From Aminidesulfovibrio sp040307135 (GTDB lineage Bacteria; Desulfobacterota; Desulfovibrionia; Desulfovibrionales; Desulfovibrionaceae), in the NCBI GenBank assembly GCA_040307135.1, contig JAWRKD010000001.1:1-40483 (forward strand): 40,483 bases of DNA. The letters are read 5' to 3'. Positions 33,263 to 40,483 of this stretch are shown here, piece after piece; the first letter of the stretch is position 1; every line of letters begins with the position of its first letter. Both the position numbers and the translations under genes were made by a program. The notes beneath the pieces were generated by a model. That model made no database searches, was not told the DNA's origin, and saw nothing but the letters and a program-made list of their open reading frames with translations.

Positions 33263-34246
33263 ATGACCGCATTCCACATCCGGGGGCTGGGCTATCACGT
33301 CCCGGAACGCATCCTGACCAACGCCGACCTGGAACGCATGGTCGAGACCAGCGACGAGTGGATCGTCAGCCGCACCGGCATCAAGGAGCGCCGCCTGGCC
33401 GAGGGCCGGAGCTGCTCGGACCTGGCCCTGCCCGCCTCGCTCCAGGCCCTGGAGCAGGCCGGCATGACCCCCGAGGACCTGACCCACATCGTGGTGGCCA
33501 CCTTCACCCCGGACGCCTACATCCCCTCGGCCGCCTGCATCCTGGAGCACCGCCTGGGCCTTTCCGGCCGCTACGCCATCGACCTTTCCGCGGCCTGCTC
33601 GGGCTTCGTCTATGCCCTGGATGCGGCCCGGGCCTTCATCGCCCTGCGGCCCGAATCCAACGTGCTCGTGGTGGGCAGCGAGGTGGTCTCCTCGCGCACC
33701 GACTACACCGACCGCGGCACCTGCGTGCTCTTCGGCGACGGCGCGGGCGCGGCCGTGGTCTCGGCCACCCCGAGCAAGGGCAGCGGCAAGCTTTTGGACG
33801 CCCTGCTGTCCTCCGAGGGCAAGCTCGGCAGCCTGCTCACGGTGCGCGGCGGGGCCTCGGGCACGACCTACAAGCCCGGCGAGCCCGTCCGCCGTGACTT
33901 CTTTGTGGAAATGCAGGGCCGCGAGGTCTTCCGCCACGCGGTGCGCGCCATGCTCTCGGTGAGCGCCGAGCTGCTCGAACGCAACGGTTTCAAGCCCGAG
34001 GACGTGGGCGTGTTCATCCCGCACCAGGCCAACATGCGCATCATCGAGGCCGTGGGCCAGAAGATCGGCGTGCCGCGCGAGCGGATCTACGTGAACGTGG
34101 ACCGCTACGGCAACACCTCGGCGGCCTCCATCGCCATCGCCCTGGCCGAGGCCCGGCTCACCGGCTTCGTCAAGGACGGGGACCTGGTGCTCATGGCCAC
34201 CTTCGGCGGCGGCTTCACCTGGGGCGCGGCCCTGGTGCAGTTCTAG
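33263..34246 (+). CDS. fabH: beta-ketoacyl-ACP synthase III
   Basis: Condenses acetyl-CoA with malonyl-ACP to start fatty-acid synthesis. It has 327 residues. Catalytic residues are readable: Cys112 in SAACSGF, His254 in FIPHQANMRI and Asn284 in YGNTSAASI. Early motifs include VSRTGIKERR. The start has GGAGG upstream. It is in the plsX-fabH-fabG-acpP-fabF order normal for these bacteria. Confidence 0.98.
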   Translation: MTAFHIRGLGYHVPERILTNADLERMVETSDEWIVSRTGIKERRLAEGRSCSDLALPASLQALEQAGMTPEDLTHIVVATFTPDAYIPSAACILEHRLGLSGRYAIDLSAACSGFVYALDAARAFIALRPESNVLVVGSEVVSSRTDYTDRGTCVLFGDGAGAAVVSATPSKGSGKLLDALLSSEGKLGSLLTVRGGASGTTYKPGEPVRRDFFVEMQGREVFRHAVRAMLSVSAELLERNGFKPEDVGVFIPHQANMRIIEAVGQKIGVPRERIYVNVDRYGNTSAASIAIALAEARLTGFVKDGDLVLMATFGGGFTWGAALVQF

Positions 34247-34269
34247 GGCGGAGCGGGCCGGGGCGCGGT

Positions 34270-34298
34270 TTGCAGTCCGGGCGTTTTTCGGATATTTC
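34270..34298 (+). promoter_or_regulatory. weak candidate promoter before fabG
   Basis: TTGCAG (34270-34275), a 17-nt spacer and TATTTC (34293-34298) lie in the 91-nt fabH-fabG spacer, in an AT-richer patch. It could give fabG-acpP extra transcription. No other clear signal is seen in this spacer. Confidence 0.3.
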
Positions 34299-34337
34299 AG
34301 CGCAGTTCAACCAAACGATACGACAAGGACATCCTGC

Positions 34338-35081
34338 ATGAGCGATCTCCCCCGCATCGCCCTGGTCACGGGAGGCTCCCGAGGCATCGGCCGCGCCGTG
34401 GCCGAACGTCTGGCGCGCGACGGCTTCGCCGTGTACCTGACCTTCATCTCCCGGCCCGAGGAGGCCGAGAAGACCGTGGCCGCCATCGCCGCGGCCGGGG
34501 GCCAGGCCCGGGCCTTCCAGCTGGATTCCGGGGACTCGGAGGCCATCGCCGCCTTTTTCGCCGCCGAGATCAAGGACAAGGTTTCCCTGGAAGTGCTCGT
34601 GAACAACGCGGGCATCACCCGCGACGGCCCCCTCGTCCGCATGAAGGACGAGGACTTCGACAAGGTGCTGGGCGTGAACCTGCGCGGCTGCTTCCTGTTC
34701 CTGCGCGAGGCGGCCAAGATCATGATGCGCCAGCGCAGGGGCCGCATCGTGAACATGGCCTCGGTGGGCGGCCAGATGGGCAACGCCTTCCAGGCCAACT
34801 ACTGCGCGGCCAAGGCCGGGCTCATCGGCCTGACCAAGTCCTCGGCCCAGGAGCTGGCCTCGCGCGGGGTGCTGGTGAACGCCGTGGCCCCGGGCTACGT
34901 GGACACGGACATGACCGCCGCGCTTCCCGACGAGGTCACGAAGGAAATTATCGAGGCCGTGCCGCTCAAGCGCGCGGCCAGGCCCGAGGAGATCGCCGGA
35001 GCCGTCTCCTTCCTGGCCGGGCCGGACTCCGCCTACATCACCGGACAGGTGCTCGCCGTCAACGGCGGCCTGTACATGTAA
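34338..35081 (+). CDS. fabG: 3-oxoacyl-ACP reductase
   Basis: NADPH-dependent reductase of the fatty-acid elongation cycle, a short-chain dehydrogenase of 247 residues. The dinucleotide motif TGGSRGIG (11-18), NNAG (89-92) and the catalytic Ser142, Tyr155 and Lys159 (YCAAK) are all present. The end, SAYITGQVLAVNGGLYM, is typical. The ribosome-binding site is AAGGA about 9 nt upstream. Followed by acpP after 40 nt. Confidence 0.97.
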   Translation: MSDLPRIALVTGGSRGIGRAVAERLARDGFAVYLTFISRPEEAEKTVAAIAAAGGQARAFQLDSGDSEAIAAFFAAEIKDKVSLEVLVNNAGITRDGPLVRMKDEDFDKVLGVNLRGCFLFLREAAKIMMRQRRGRIVNMASVGGQMGNAFQANYCAAKAGLIGLTKSSAQELASRGVLVNAVAPGYVDTDMTAALPDEVTKEIIEAVPLKRAARPEEIAGAVSFLAGPDSAYITGQVLAVNGGLYM

Positions 35082-35121
35082 CAACGTCCCCAACAACGCA
35101 CATTCATATCTGGAGGAACAT

Positions 35122-35355
35122 ATGTCCGTTGCCGAAAAAGTGAAAAACATCATCGTGGACCAGCTGGGCGTCTCCGCCGACGAGGTCAAGCCCGAGGCCT
35201 CCTTCGTGGAGGACCTGGGCGCCGACTCCCTGGACCTCACCGAGCTCATCATGGCCATGGAAGAGGAATTCGACATCGAGATCGACGACGAAGACGCCCA
35301 GAAGATCGTGAAGGTCAAGGACGCCGTCGATTACATCGAAAAGGCCAAGAAGTAG
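35122..35355 (+). CDS. acpP: acyl carrier protein
   Basis: A 77-residue acidic carrier protein for fatty-acid synthesis. The 4-phosphopantetheine attachment serine is Ser36 in GADSLDLTELIMAMEEEFD. Helix pattern and length match AcpP. GGAGGA precedes the ATG. Codon choice is slightly less GC-rich than neighbours at the ends, as usual for acpP. Confidence 0.98.
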   Translation: MSVAEKVKNIIVDQLGVSADEVKPEASFVEDLGADSLDLTELIMAMEEEFDIEIDDEDAQKIVKVKDAVDYIEKAKK

Positions 35356-35357
35356 CG

Positions 35358-35459
35358 CCGGATACACCGCTACACCGCCATCCGGGGATGGGCGTCTTAT
35401 GTCCGCAGGGGGCGTAAGACGCTCCTCCATTTCTCCCCCGCGGCGCCCCTGGCGGACAT
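35358..35459 (+). other. structured spacer between acpP and fabF (hairpins, possible pseudoknot)
   Basis: The 126-nt spacer holds CCGGAT (35358-35363) pairing with ATCCGG (35380-35385), and GCGTCTTA (35392-35399) pairing with TAAGACGC (35415-35422). The second hairpin's loop contains TGTCCGC (35400-35406), complementary to GCGGACA (35452-35458), so a pseudoknot is possible. TACACCGC is also repeated in tandem (35363-35378). The U-tract is poor, so it may be a partial terminator, a processing site or a fabF leader element. Confidence 0.45.
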
Positions 35460-35481
35460 CCCCAACCCAGCAGGATCATCC

Positions 35482-36720
35482 ATGAACCGCGTTGTCGTCA
35501 CAGGCCTGGCCGCCATCACCCCCCTGGGAAACGACCTGGCTTCGAGCTGGGAGGCTCTCCTGGCGGGGAAGTCCGGCATCGGGCCCCTGACCAAGTTCGA
35601 TTGCTCCAGCTACGAGACGCGCATCGCCGGCGAAGTCAAAAACTTCGATCCCACGCCCTACATCCCGGCCAAGCAGGTCAAGCGCATGGAGACCTTTGTC
35701 CAGTACTCCGTGGCCTGCGCCAAGATGCTCCTGGCCGACGCGGCCTGGGAGGTGTCCGCCGAGGAGGCCCCCGAGACCGGCGTCATCATCGGCGTGGGCC
35801 TGGGCGGCCTGGACACCATCGAGGAGATGCACAAGAAGCTCCTGGAAAAGGGGCCCTCGCGCATCTCGCCCTTCTTCATCCCGATCATCATCGCCAACAT
35901 GGCCGCGGGCCAGGTTTCCATCGAAACCGGCGCGCGCGGGCCCAACGTCTGCACCACCACGGCCTGCGCCTCGGGCACCCACGGCATCGGCTACGCCTAC
36001 TCCGAGATCAAGCTGGGCCGCTGCCAGGCCATGATCTGCGGCGGCGCGGAGTCCACCATCACCCCGCTCGGCGTGTCCGGCTTCAACGCGCTCAAGGCCC
36101 TGTCCGTGCGCAACGACGACCCCGAGCACGCCTCCCGGCCCTTTGACCGGGACCGCGACGGCTTCGTCATGGGCGAGGGCTGCGGGCTCCTGCTCCTGGA
36201 ATCCCTGGAGCACGCCCGGGCGCGCGGCGCACGCATCTACGCCGAGATCGTGGGCTTCGGCGGCTCCGGCGACGCCTACCACATGACCGCCCCGCCCGAG
36301 GACGGCTCGGGCATGGCCCTGGCCATGAGCCGCGCCCTGCGCGAGGCCGGCCTGCCGCCCACGGAGATCGACCACATCAACGCCCACGGCACCTCCACGG
36401 CGCTCAACGACGCCTGCGAGACCCGGGCCATCAAGACCGTGTTCGGGCCCCACGCCTACAAGCTCTCCATCACCGGCAACAAGTCCATGACCGGGCACCT
36501 GCTCGGCGCGGCCGGCGGCGTGGAGTCCGTGTTCTCGGTGCTCACCCTGCGCGAGGGCAAGATCCCGCGCACGCTGAACCTGGAGAACCCCGATCCCGAG
36601 TGCGACCTGGACTACGTGCCCGAGGGCACGCGCAGCCAGCAGGTCAACTACACCCTGTGCAACTCCTTCGGCTTCGGCGGCACCAACGCCTGCCTGCTGT
36701 TCAAGAGATTCGAGGGCTGA
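35482..36720 (+). CDS. fabF: beta-ketoacyl-ACP synthase II
   Basis: Elongating condensing enzyme, 412 residues. Catalytic Cys162 (TTACASGTHGIG), His302 (INAHGTSTALND) and His339 (KSMTGHLLGAAGG) are present, as is NSFGFGGTNA near the end. Start: MNRVVVTGLAAITPLGN, with AGGA upstream. It follows acpP after a structured spacer and precedes glyA by 23 nt. Confidence 0.98.
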   Translation: MNRVVVTGLAAITPLGNDLASSWEALLAGKSGIGPLTKFDCSSYETRIAGEVKNFDPTPYIPAKQVKRMETFVQYSVACAKMLLADAAWEVSAEEAPETGVIIGVGLGGLDTIEEMHKKLLEKGPSRISPFFIPIIIANMAAGQVSIETGARGPNVCTTTACASGTHGIGYAYSEIKLGRCQAMICGGAESTITPLGVSGFNALKALSVRNDDPEHASRPFDRDRDGFVMGEGCGLLLLESLEHARARGARIYAEIVGFGGSGDAYHMTAPPEDGSGMALAMSRALREAGLPPTEIDHINAHGTSTALNDACETRAIKTVFGPHAYKLSITGNKSMTGHLLGAAGGVESVFSVLTLREGKIPRTLNLENPDPECDLDYVPEGTRSQQVNYTLCNSFGFGGTNACLLFKRFEG

Positions 36721-36743
36721 CGCACCAAACCAGAGAGGGAACC

Positions 36744-37982
36744 ATGGAAGAGCTCATGATGCAGGACCCGGCGGTGGCCGCGGCCATCGCCAGCGAAGTG
36801 GACCGCCAGATGTCCAAGCTCGAACTCATCGCCTCGGAGAACTTCGTCTCCACGGCGGTGCGCCAGGCCATGGGCAGCGTCATGACCCACAAGTACGCCG
36901 AGGGCTACCCGGGCAAGCGCTACTACGGCGGCTGCGAGTTCGTGGACCAGGCCGAGAACCTGGCCCGCGACCGGGTCAAGGAGCTCTTCGGCTGCGGCTA
37001 CGCCAACGTCCAGCCCCACTCCGGGTCCCAGGCCAACATGGCCGTGTACTTCGCGGCCTGCCAGCCCGGCGACACCGTGCTCGGCATGAACCTCTCCCAC
37101 GGCGGCCACCTGACCCACGGCAGCCCCGTGAACTTCTCGGGCAAGCTCTTCAACATCGTCTCCTACGGCGTGGACAGGGAGACCCAGACCATCGACTACG
37201 CCGAGGTGGAGAAGCTGGCCAAGGAGCACAAGCCCAGGATGATCATCGCCGGGGCCAGCGCCTATCCCCGGATCATCGACTTCAAGCGCTTCCGCCAGAT
37301 CGCCGACGAGGTGGGCGCCGTGTTCATGGTGGACATGGCCCACATCGCGGGCCTCATCGCCGCGGGCGAGCACCCCTCGTGCATCGAGCACGCCCACTTC
37401 ACCACCTCCACCACGCACAAGACCCTGCGCGGCCCGCGCGGCGGCCTGATCCTGTCCAACGAGGACCAGGAAAAAACGCTCAACTCCCAGATCTTCCCGG
37501 GCATCCAGGGCGGTCCGCTCATGCACATCATCGCGGCCAAGGCCGTGGCCTTCGGCGAGGCGCTCCAGCCCGGCTTCCAGGAATACCAGTCCCAGGTGGT
37601 GAAGAACGCCAAGGCCCTGGCCTCGGCCCTCATGGACGCCGAGTTCCGGCTGGTCTCCGGCGGCACGGACAACCACCTCATGCTCATCGACCTGACCAAC
37701 AAGGACATCACCGGCAAGGACGCCGAGATCGCCCTGGACAAGGCCGGCATCACGGTGAACAAGAACACCATCCCCTTCGAGACCCGCTCGCCCTTCGTCA
37801 CCTCGGGCATCCGGGTGGGCACTCCGGCCTTGACCACCCGCGGCATGATCGAGGAAGATATGATCGTGGTGGCCGAAGCCATCACCGCGGCCCTGGAGAA
37901 CTGGCAGTCCGACGCCGCTCTGGAGGAGATCCGCGAAGAGGTGGAGGAGTTCGCCCGCAGCTTCCCGCTGTTCGCCTGGTAG
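36744..37982 (+). CDS. glyA: serine hydroxymethyltransferase
   Basis: PLP enzyme interconverting serine and glycine with tetrahydrofolate, feeding one-carbon units. It has 412 residues. The PLP lysine is Lys226 in TSTTHKTLRGPRGG; LIASENFVS, GYPGKRYYGG and PHSGSQANMAVY are typical. ATG 36744 has GAGAGGGAA upstream; a longer open frame lies in fabF and is rejected. Confidence 0.98.
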   Translation: MEELMMQDPAVAAAIASEVDRQMSKLELIASENFVSTAVRQAMGSVMTHKYAEGYPGKRYYGGCEFVDQAENLARDRVKELFGCGYANVQPHSGSQANMAVYFAACQPGDTVLGMNLSHGGHLTHGSPVNFSGKLFNIVSYGVDRETQTIDYAEVEKLAKEHKPRMIIAGASAYPRIIDFKRFRQIADEVGAVFMVDMAHIAGLIAAGEHPSCIEHAHFTTSTTHKTLRGPRGGLILSNEDQEKTLNSQIFPGIQGGPLMHIIAAKAVAFGEALQPGFQEYQSQVVKNAKALASALMDAEFRLVSGGTDNHLMLIDLTNKDITGKDAEIALDKAGITVNKNTIPFETRSPFVTSGIRVGTPALTTRGMIEEDMIVVAEAITAALENWQSDAALEEIREEVEEFARSFPLFAW

Positions 37983-37992
37983 GAGACGGCCC

Positions 37993-38454
37993 ATGAGCCG
38001 GTTGCCCTGGCCCGACTACTTCATGCGCATCGCCTTCCTGGTGGCGGAGCGCTCCACCTGCCTGCGCCGCAAGGTGGGGGCCGTGGCCGTGCGCGACAAG
38101 CGCATCCTGGCCACGGGCTACAACGGGCCGCCCTCCAACGTGCCGCACTGCGAAGAGGTGGGCTGCATCCGCGAACGGCTGGGCATCCCCTCGGGCCAGC
38201 GCCACGAGCTCTGCCGCGGCCTACACGCCGAGCAGAACGTCATCATCCAGGCCGCGGTGCACGCCCTCTCCCTCAAGGGCGCGGTCATCTACTGCACCAC
38301 CCAGCCCTGCCTCATCTGCACCAAGATGCTCGTCAACTGCCAGGTGGAGGCCATCTTCTACGCCGGGGCCTATCCCGACGAACTGGCCGAGGACATGCTC
38401 AAGGAGGCTGGTGTCCGCTATGAACTGCTCACCGGAGACTTCGCGGTCCGCTGA
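37993..38454 (+). CDS. dCMP/cytidine deaminase family protein
   Basis: A 153-residue zinc deaminase, most like dCMP deaminase (dCMP to dUMP for thymidylate). The zinc site is HAEQN (His78, Glu80) with PCLICTKML (Cys106, Cys109); GYNGPPSNVPHC is typical of the dCMP type. The start has AGGAGA upstream and follows glyA by 10 nt, consistent with a glyA/folate/nucleotide link. Its end overlaps the ribD start by 35 nt. Confidence 0.93.
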   Translation: MSRLPWPDYFMRIAFLVAERSTCLRRKVGAVAVRDKRILATGYNGPPSNVPHCEEVGCIRERLGIPSGQRHELCRGLHAEQNVIIQAAVHALSLKGAVIYCTTQPCLICTKMLVNCQVEAIFYAGAYPDELAEDMLKEAGVRYELLTGDFAVR

Positions 38455-39565
38455 GGACCTCATGGCCCGTGCCGTGGACCTGGCCCTGCGCGGCCGGGGC
38501 CGCACCGCTCCCAACCCCTGCGTGGGCGCGCTGCTCGCCAGAAACGGCGAGATCCTGGCCGAGGGCCTGCACGAGAGCTACGGCGGGCCCCACGCCGAGG
38601 TGAACTGCCTGGCCCGGGCCCGCGAACTGGGCGTGGACCCCGCGTCCTGCGAGCTCTACGTCACGCTGGAGCCCTGCAACCACCAGGGCAAGACCCCGCC
38701 CTGCACCACGGCCATCCTGGAGGCCGGGATCAAGAGCGTGGTCATCGGCTGCGCCGATCCCAACCCCGAGGTGGCCGGAGGCGGGGCCAAGGCCCTGCGC
38801 GAGGCCGGGGTGGCGGTGCGTCTGGGCGTGCTCGAGGAGCGCTGCCGCGACCTCATCGCCGACTTCCTGGTCTGGAAGACCACCCGGCGGCCCTACGTCA
38901 TCCTCAAGATGGCCGCCACCCTGGACGGCCGCATCGCGGGCCGCGGCGGACGGCCGGAGCAGATCTCCGGCCCCGAGTCCCAGGCCTTCGCCCACGGCCT
39001 GAGGGCCTTCTGCGGCGCGGTCATCGTGGGCGGCAACACCTTTTACTCCGACGACCCCATGCTCACCTGCCGCCTGCCCGGCCTGCCCCGGGACCACCAG
39101 CAGCCCTTCGCCGTGGTGGTCACCCGCCGCCTGCCCAAGGCCCACAACTTCAAGCTCATCCAGGACCGCCCCGAACGGGTCATCTTCTGGACCGCGGAGC
39201 AGGAGCTGCGCACCCACACGGCCGAGGACCTGGGAGAGCGGGGCTGCCGCATCTGGGGCCTGCCCCAGGGCCCCGCTGGCCTGGACCTGGGCCTGGGCCT
39301 GGAGCGCCTGCGCTCGGAGCTCTCCTGCTGGCACGTGCTCTGCGAGGGCGGCGGCCGCATGGCCGAAAGCCTGGCCGAGCGCGGCCTGGTGGACGAGCTG
39401 GCGCTCATCCTGGCCCCCCTGGTCCTGGGCGACGAGCAGGCCAAGTCCCTGTTCTCCGGCCGCCGCACCCAGAATATCGCCGAGGCCTGGCGGTACCGTT
39501 TGACGGACAGCGAGCGCCTGGGCCAGGACGTGCGCCTGACCTACCGGCCCAGGGAGCAGGCCTGA
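38420..39565 (+). CDS. ribD: bifunctional riboflavin biosynthesis deaminase/reductase RibD
   Basis: Catalyses two successive steps of riboflavin synthesis: deamination of the pyrimidine intermediate and reduction of its ribosyl chain. It has 381 residues: a deaminase domain to about 150 with HAE (58-60), Cys86 and Cys95 in EPCNHQGKTPPC; then a reductase domain with ILKMAATLDGRIAG and LCEGGGRMAESL. ATG 38420 gives the short lead before the conserved MARAVDLAL; GTG 38411 is an alternative. Overlaps ribE at TGATG. Confidence 0.95.
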   Translation: MNCSPETSRSAEDLMARAVDLALRGRGRTAPNPCVGALLARNGEILAEGLHESYGGPHAEVNCLARARELGVDPASCELYVTLEPCNHQGKTPPCTTAILEAGIKSVVIGCADPNPEVAGGGAKALREAGVAVRLGVLEERCRDLIADFLVWKTTRRPYVILKMAATLDGRIAGRGGRPEQISGPESQAFAHGLRAFCGAVIVGGNTFYSDDPMLTCRLPGLPRDHQQPFAVVVTRRLPKAHNFKLIQDRPERVIFWTAEQELRTHTAEDLGERGCRIWGLPQGPAGLDLGLGLERLRSELSCWHVLCEGGGRMAESLAERGLVDELALILAPLVLGDEQAKSLFSGRRTQNIAEAWRYRLTDSERLGQDVRLTYRPREQA

Positions 39566-40215
39566 TGTTCACCGGACTGGTGCAGGGCATGGGCCGGGTG
39601 GAGGCGGTTTCGGCGCGGGGCCGCGAAATCCGTCTCACGGTGCGCGCCGAGTTCCTGGGCGCGGTGGTCCAGGGCGAGTCCATCGCCGTGAACGGGGCCT
39701 GCCTCACGGCCGAGGCCCCGGCCTCGGGCCGCTTCTCGGCCTACGCCAGCGCCGAGACCCTCTCCAAGACCTCCCTCGGCGGCCTGCGCGCCGGGGCCAA
39801 GGTCAACCTGGAGCGGGCCCTGGCCCTGGGCGACCGCCTGGGCGGGCACCTCGTCTCGGGCCACGTGGACTGCCTGGCCCGGGTGGAGTCCCTGACCCCG
39901 GCGGGCGAATCCGTGGTCATCCGCCTGAGCTTCCCCCGCGAGTTCGGCTCCCAGGTGGTGCCCAAGGGCTCCGTGGCCCTGGACGGGGTCAGCCTGACCA
40001 TCAACGAATGCGGCGAGGACTTCCTGACCGTGAACGTGATCCCGGCCACCCAGGGCGAGACCACCATCGGCGGCTGGCAGCCCGGCCGCGTGGTGAACAT
40101 GGAAACCGACCTCATCGGCAAGTACGTGCTGCGCATGCTCGGGCCGTGGACCGAAAAGACCGGGGCCACGGCTCCCGGCATGACCGCGGAATTCCTCCGG
40201 CGGCACGGCTTCTAG
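39565..40215 (+). CDS. ribE: riboflavin synthase, alpha subunit
   Basis: Dismutates two lumazine molecules to riboflavin. It has 216 residues with two internally similar lumazine-binding halves: the first begins MFTGLVQGMGRVE with VNGACLTAE, the second begins about VSGHVDCLARVE with LDGVSLTINE. The start shares TGATG with the ribD stop. The usual next genes ribAB and ribH would lie beyond the window, after the C_GCAxxG_C_C gene. Confidence 0.97.
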   Translation: MFTGLVQGMGRVEAVSARGREIRLTVRAEFLGAVVQGESIAVNGACLTAEAPASGRFSAYASAETLSKTSLGGLRAGAKVNLERALALGDRLGGHLVSGHVDCLARVESLTPAGESVVIRLSFPREFGSQVVPKGSVALDGVSLTINECGEDFLTVNVIPATQGETTIGGWQPGRVVNMETDLIGKYVLRMLGPWTEKTGATAPGMTAEFLRRHGF

Positions 40216-40244
40216 CCGCACCGCCCCGGCGGCGCGGAGGCTTC

Positions 40245-40483
40245 ATGACCCTCGAATCCCCCCATGCCCTCGTCGGCGCCGCCGCCGCCGAAATCTTCCT
40301 CTCCCGGCCGCAGCACTGCGCCGAGGCCGTGGTCCTGGCCCTCAACCGCCACCTCACCGGCGGCCTGCCCCCGGCCCAGGCCGCCGGCGTGGCCTCGGGC
40401 TTCTCCCTGGGCCTGGGCGGCGCGGGCTGCCTCTGCGGCGCGCTCTCCGGGGCCACCCTCTGCCTGGGGCTCTTCCTCGCGCC
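40245..40483 (+). CDS. C_GCAxxG_C_C family protein, partial (runs off window)
   Basis: At least 79 residues, the 5-prime part of a gene. Cys25 in PQHCAEAV, then GGAGCLCGALSGATLCLG with Cys62, Cys64 and Cys73, match PF09719. ATG 40245 has GCGGAGG four to five nt upstream. It lies 29 nt after ribE in the same direction, so it is probably co-transcribed with the riboflavin genes. It is a second family member in the window and is only distantly similar to the one at 30499. Confidence 0.75.
   Translation, partial: MTLESPHALVGAAAAEIFLSRPQHCAEAVVLALNRHLTGGLPPAQAAGVASGFSLGLGGAGCLCGALSGATLCLGLFLA

Noticed and set aside
1..40483. tRNA, rRNA, CRISPR, IS element or prophage
   Set aside because: No tRNA-like cloverleaf, spaced repeat array, transposase or phage gene was recognised by eye; a covariance-model scan would settle small RNAs.

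Overview
The window is a high-GC (roughly two-thirds G+C or more) chromosomal segment from a delta-proteobacterial sulfate-reducer-type bacterium, most likely a member of the Desulfovibrionaceae. This rests on gene order (a complete mraZ-to-ftsZ dcw cluster without ddl; rpmB / yceD-rpmF-plsX-fabHG-acpP-fabF-glyA-dCMP deaminase-ribD-ribE), on C_GCAxxG_C_C proteins, and on a MurE that carries the meso-diaminopimelate motif. It is not based on a database search. No rRNA, tRNA, mobile element, prophage or CRISPR array was seen. The long second-frame and antisense open frames are high-GC shadows of the genes listed here.

Layout. (1) 20-2462, minus strand: a two-gene pyk / HD-GYP-like unit, divergent from (2) 2656-19642, plus strand: mraZ, rsmH, ftsL, ftsI, murE, murF, mraY, murD, ftsW, murG, murC, murB, ftsQ, ftsA, ftsZ. 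Most junctions are ATGA or GTGA overlaps. The cluster has an MraZ-box-like 10-bp repeat in the mraZ leader. A TIGR03960-like radical SAM gene follows ftsZ. (3) 21366-25252: a self-contained ZraPSR-like envelope/metal-stress module. It comprises tandem TGCA sites, a textbook sigma-54 promoter, a small exported Gly/Met-rich protein, a hairpin, a membrane histidine kinase whose periplasmic loop repeats the same Gly/Met motif, and a sigma-54 activator. (4) 25318-26945: nfu-type Fe-S scaffold and gltX. (5) 27027-30188: a very large PEP-synthase-like protein lacking the usual C-terminal TIM barrel and ending in a concanavalin/LamG-like domain. (6) 30185-31258, minus strand: rpmB with a strong terminator, then a C_GCAxxG_C_C protein and an ABM-domain protein. 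(7) 31379-36720: yceD, rpmF and the fatty-acid synthesis genes. (8) 36744-40483: glyA, dCMP deaminase, ribD, ribE and the start of a second C_GCAxxG_C_C gene that runs off the window.

Functionally most of the window is housekeeping: lipid II synthesis and divisome, fatty-acid initiation and elongation, one-carbon, pyrimidine and riboflavin supply, and translation. The parts that merit attention are the Zra-like module with its readable regulatory circuit, the PEP-synthase/LamG fusion, an AT-rich codon patch inside murE, a potential pseudoknot between acpP and fabF, and the C_GCAxxG_C_C gene placed in the riboflavin operon.
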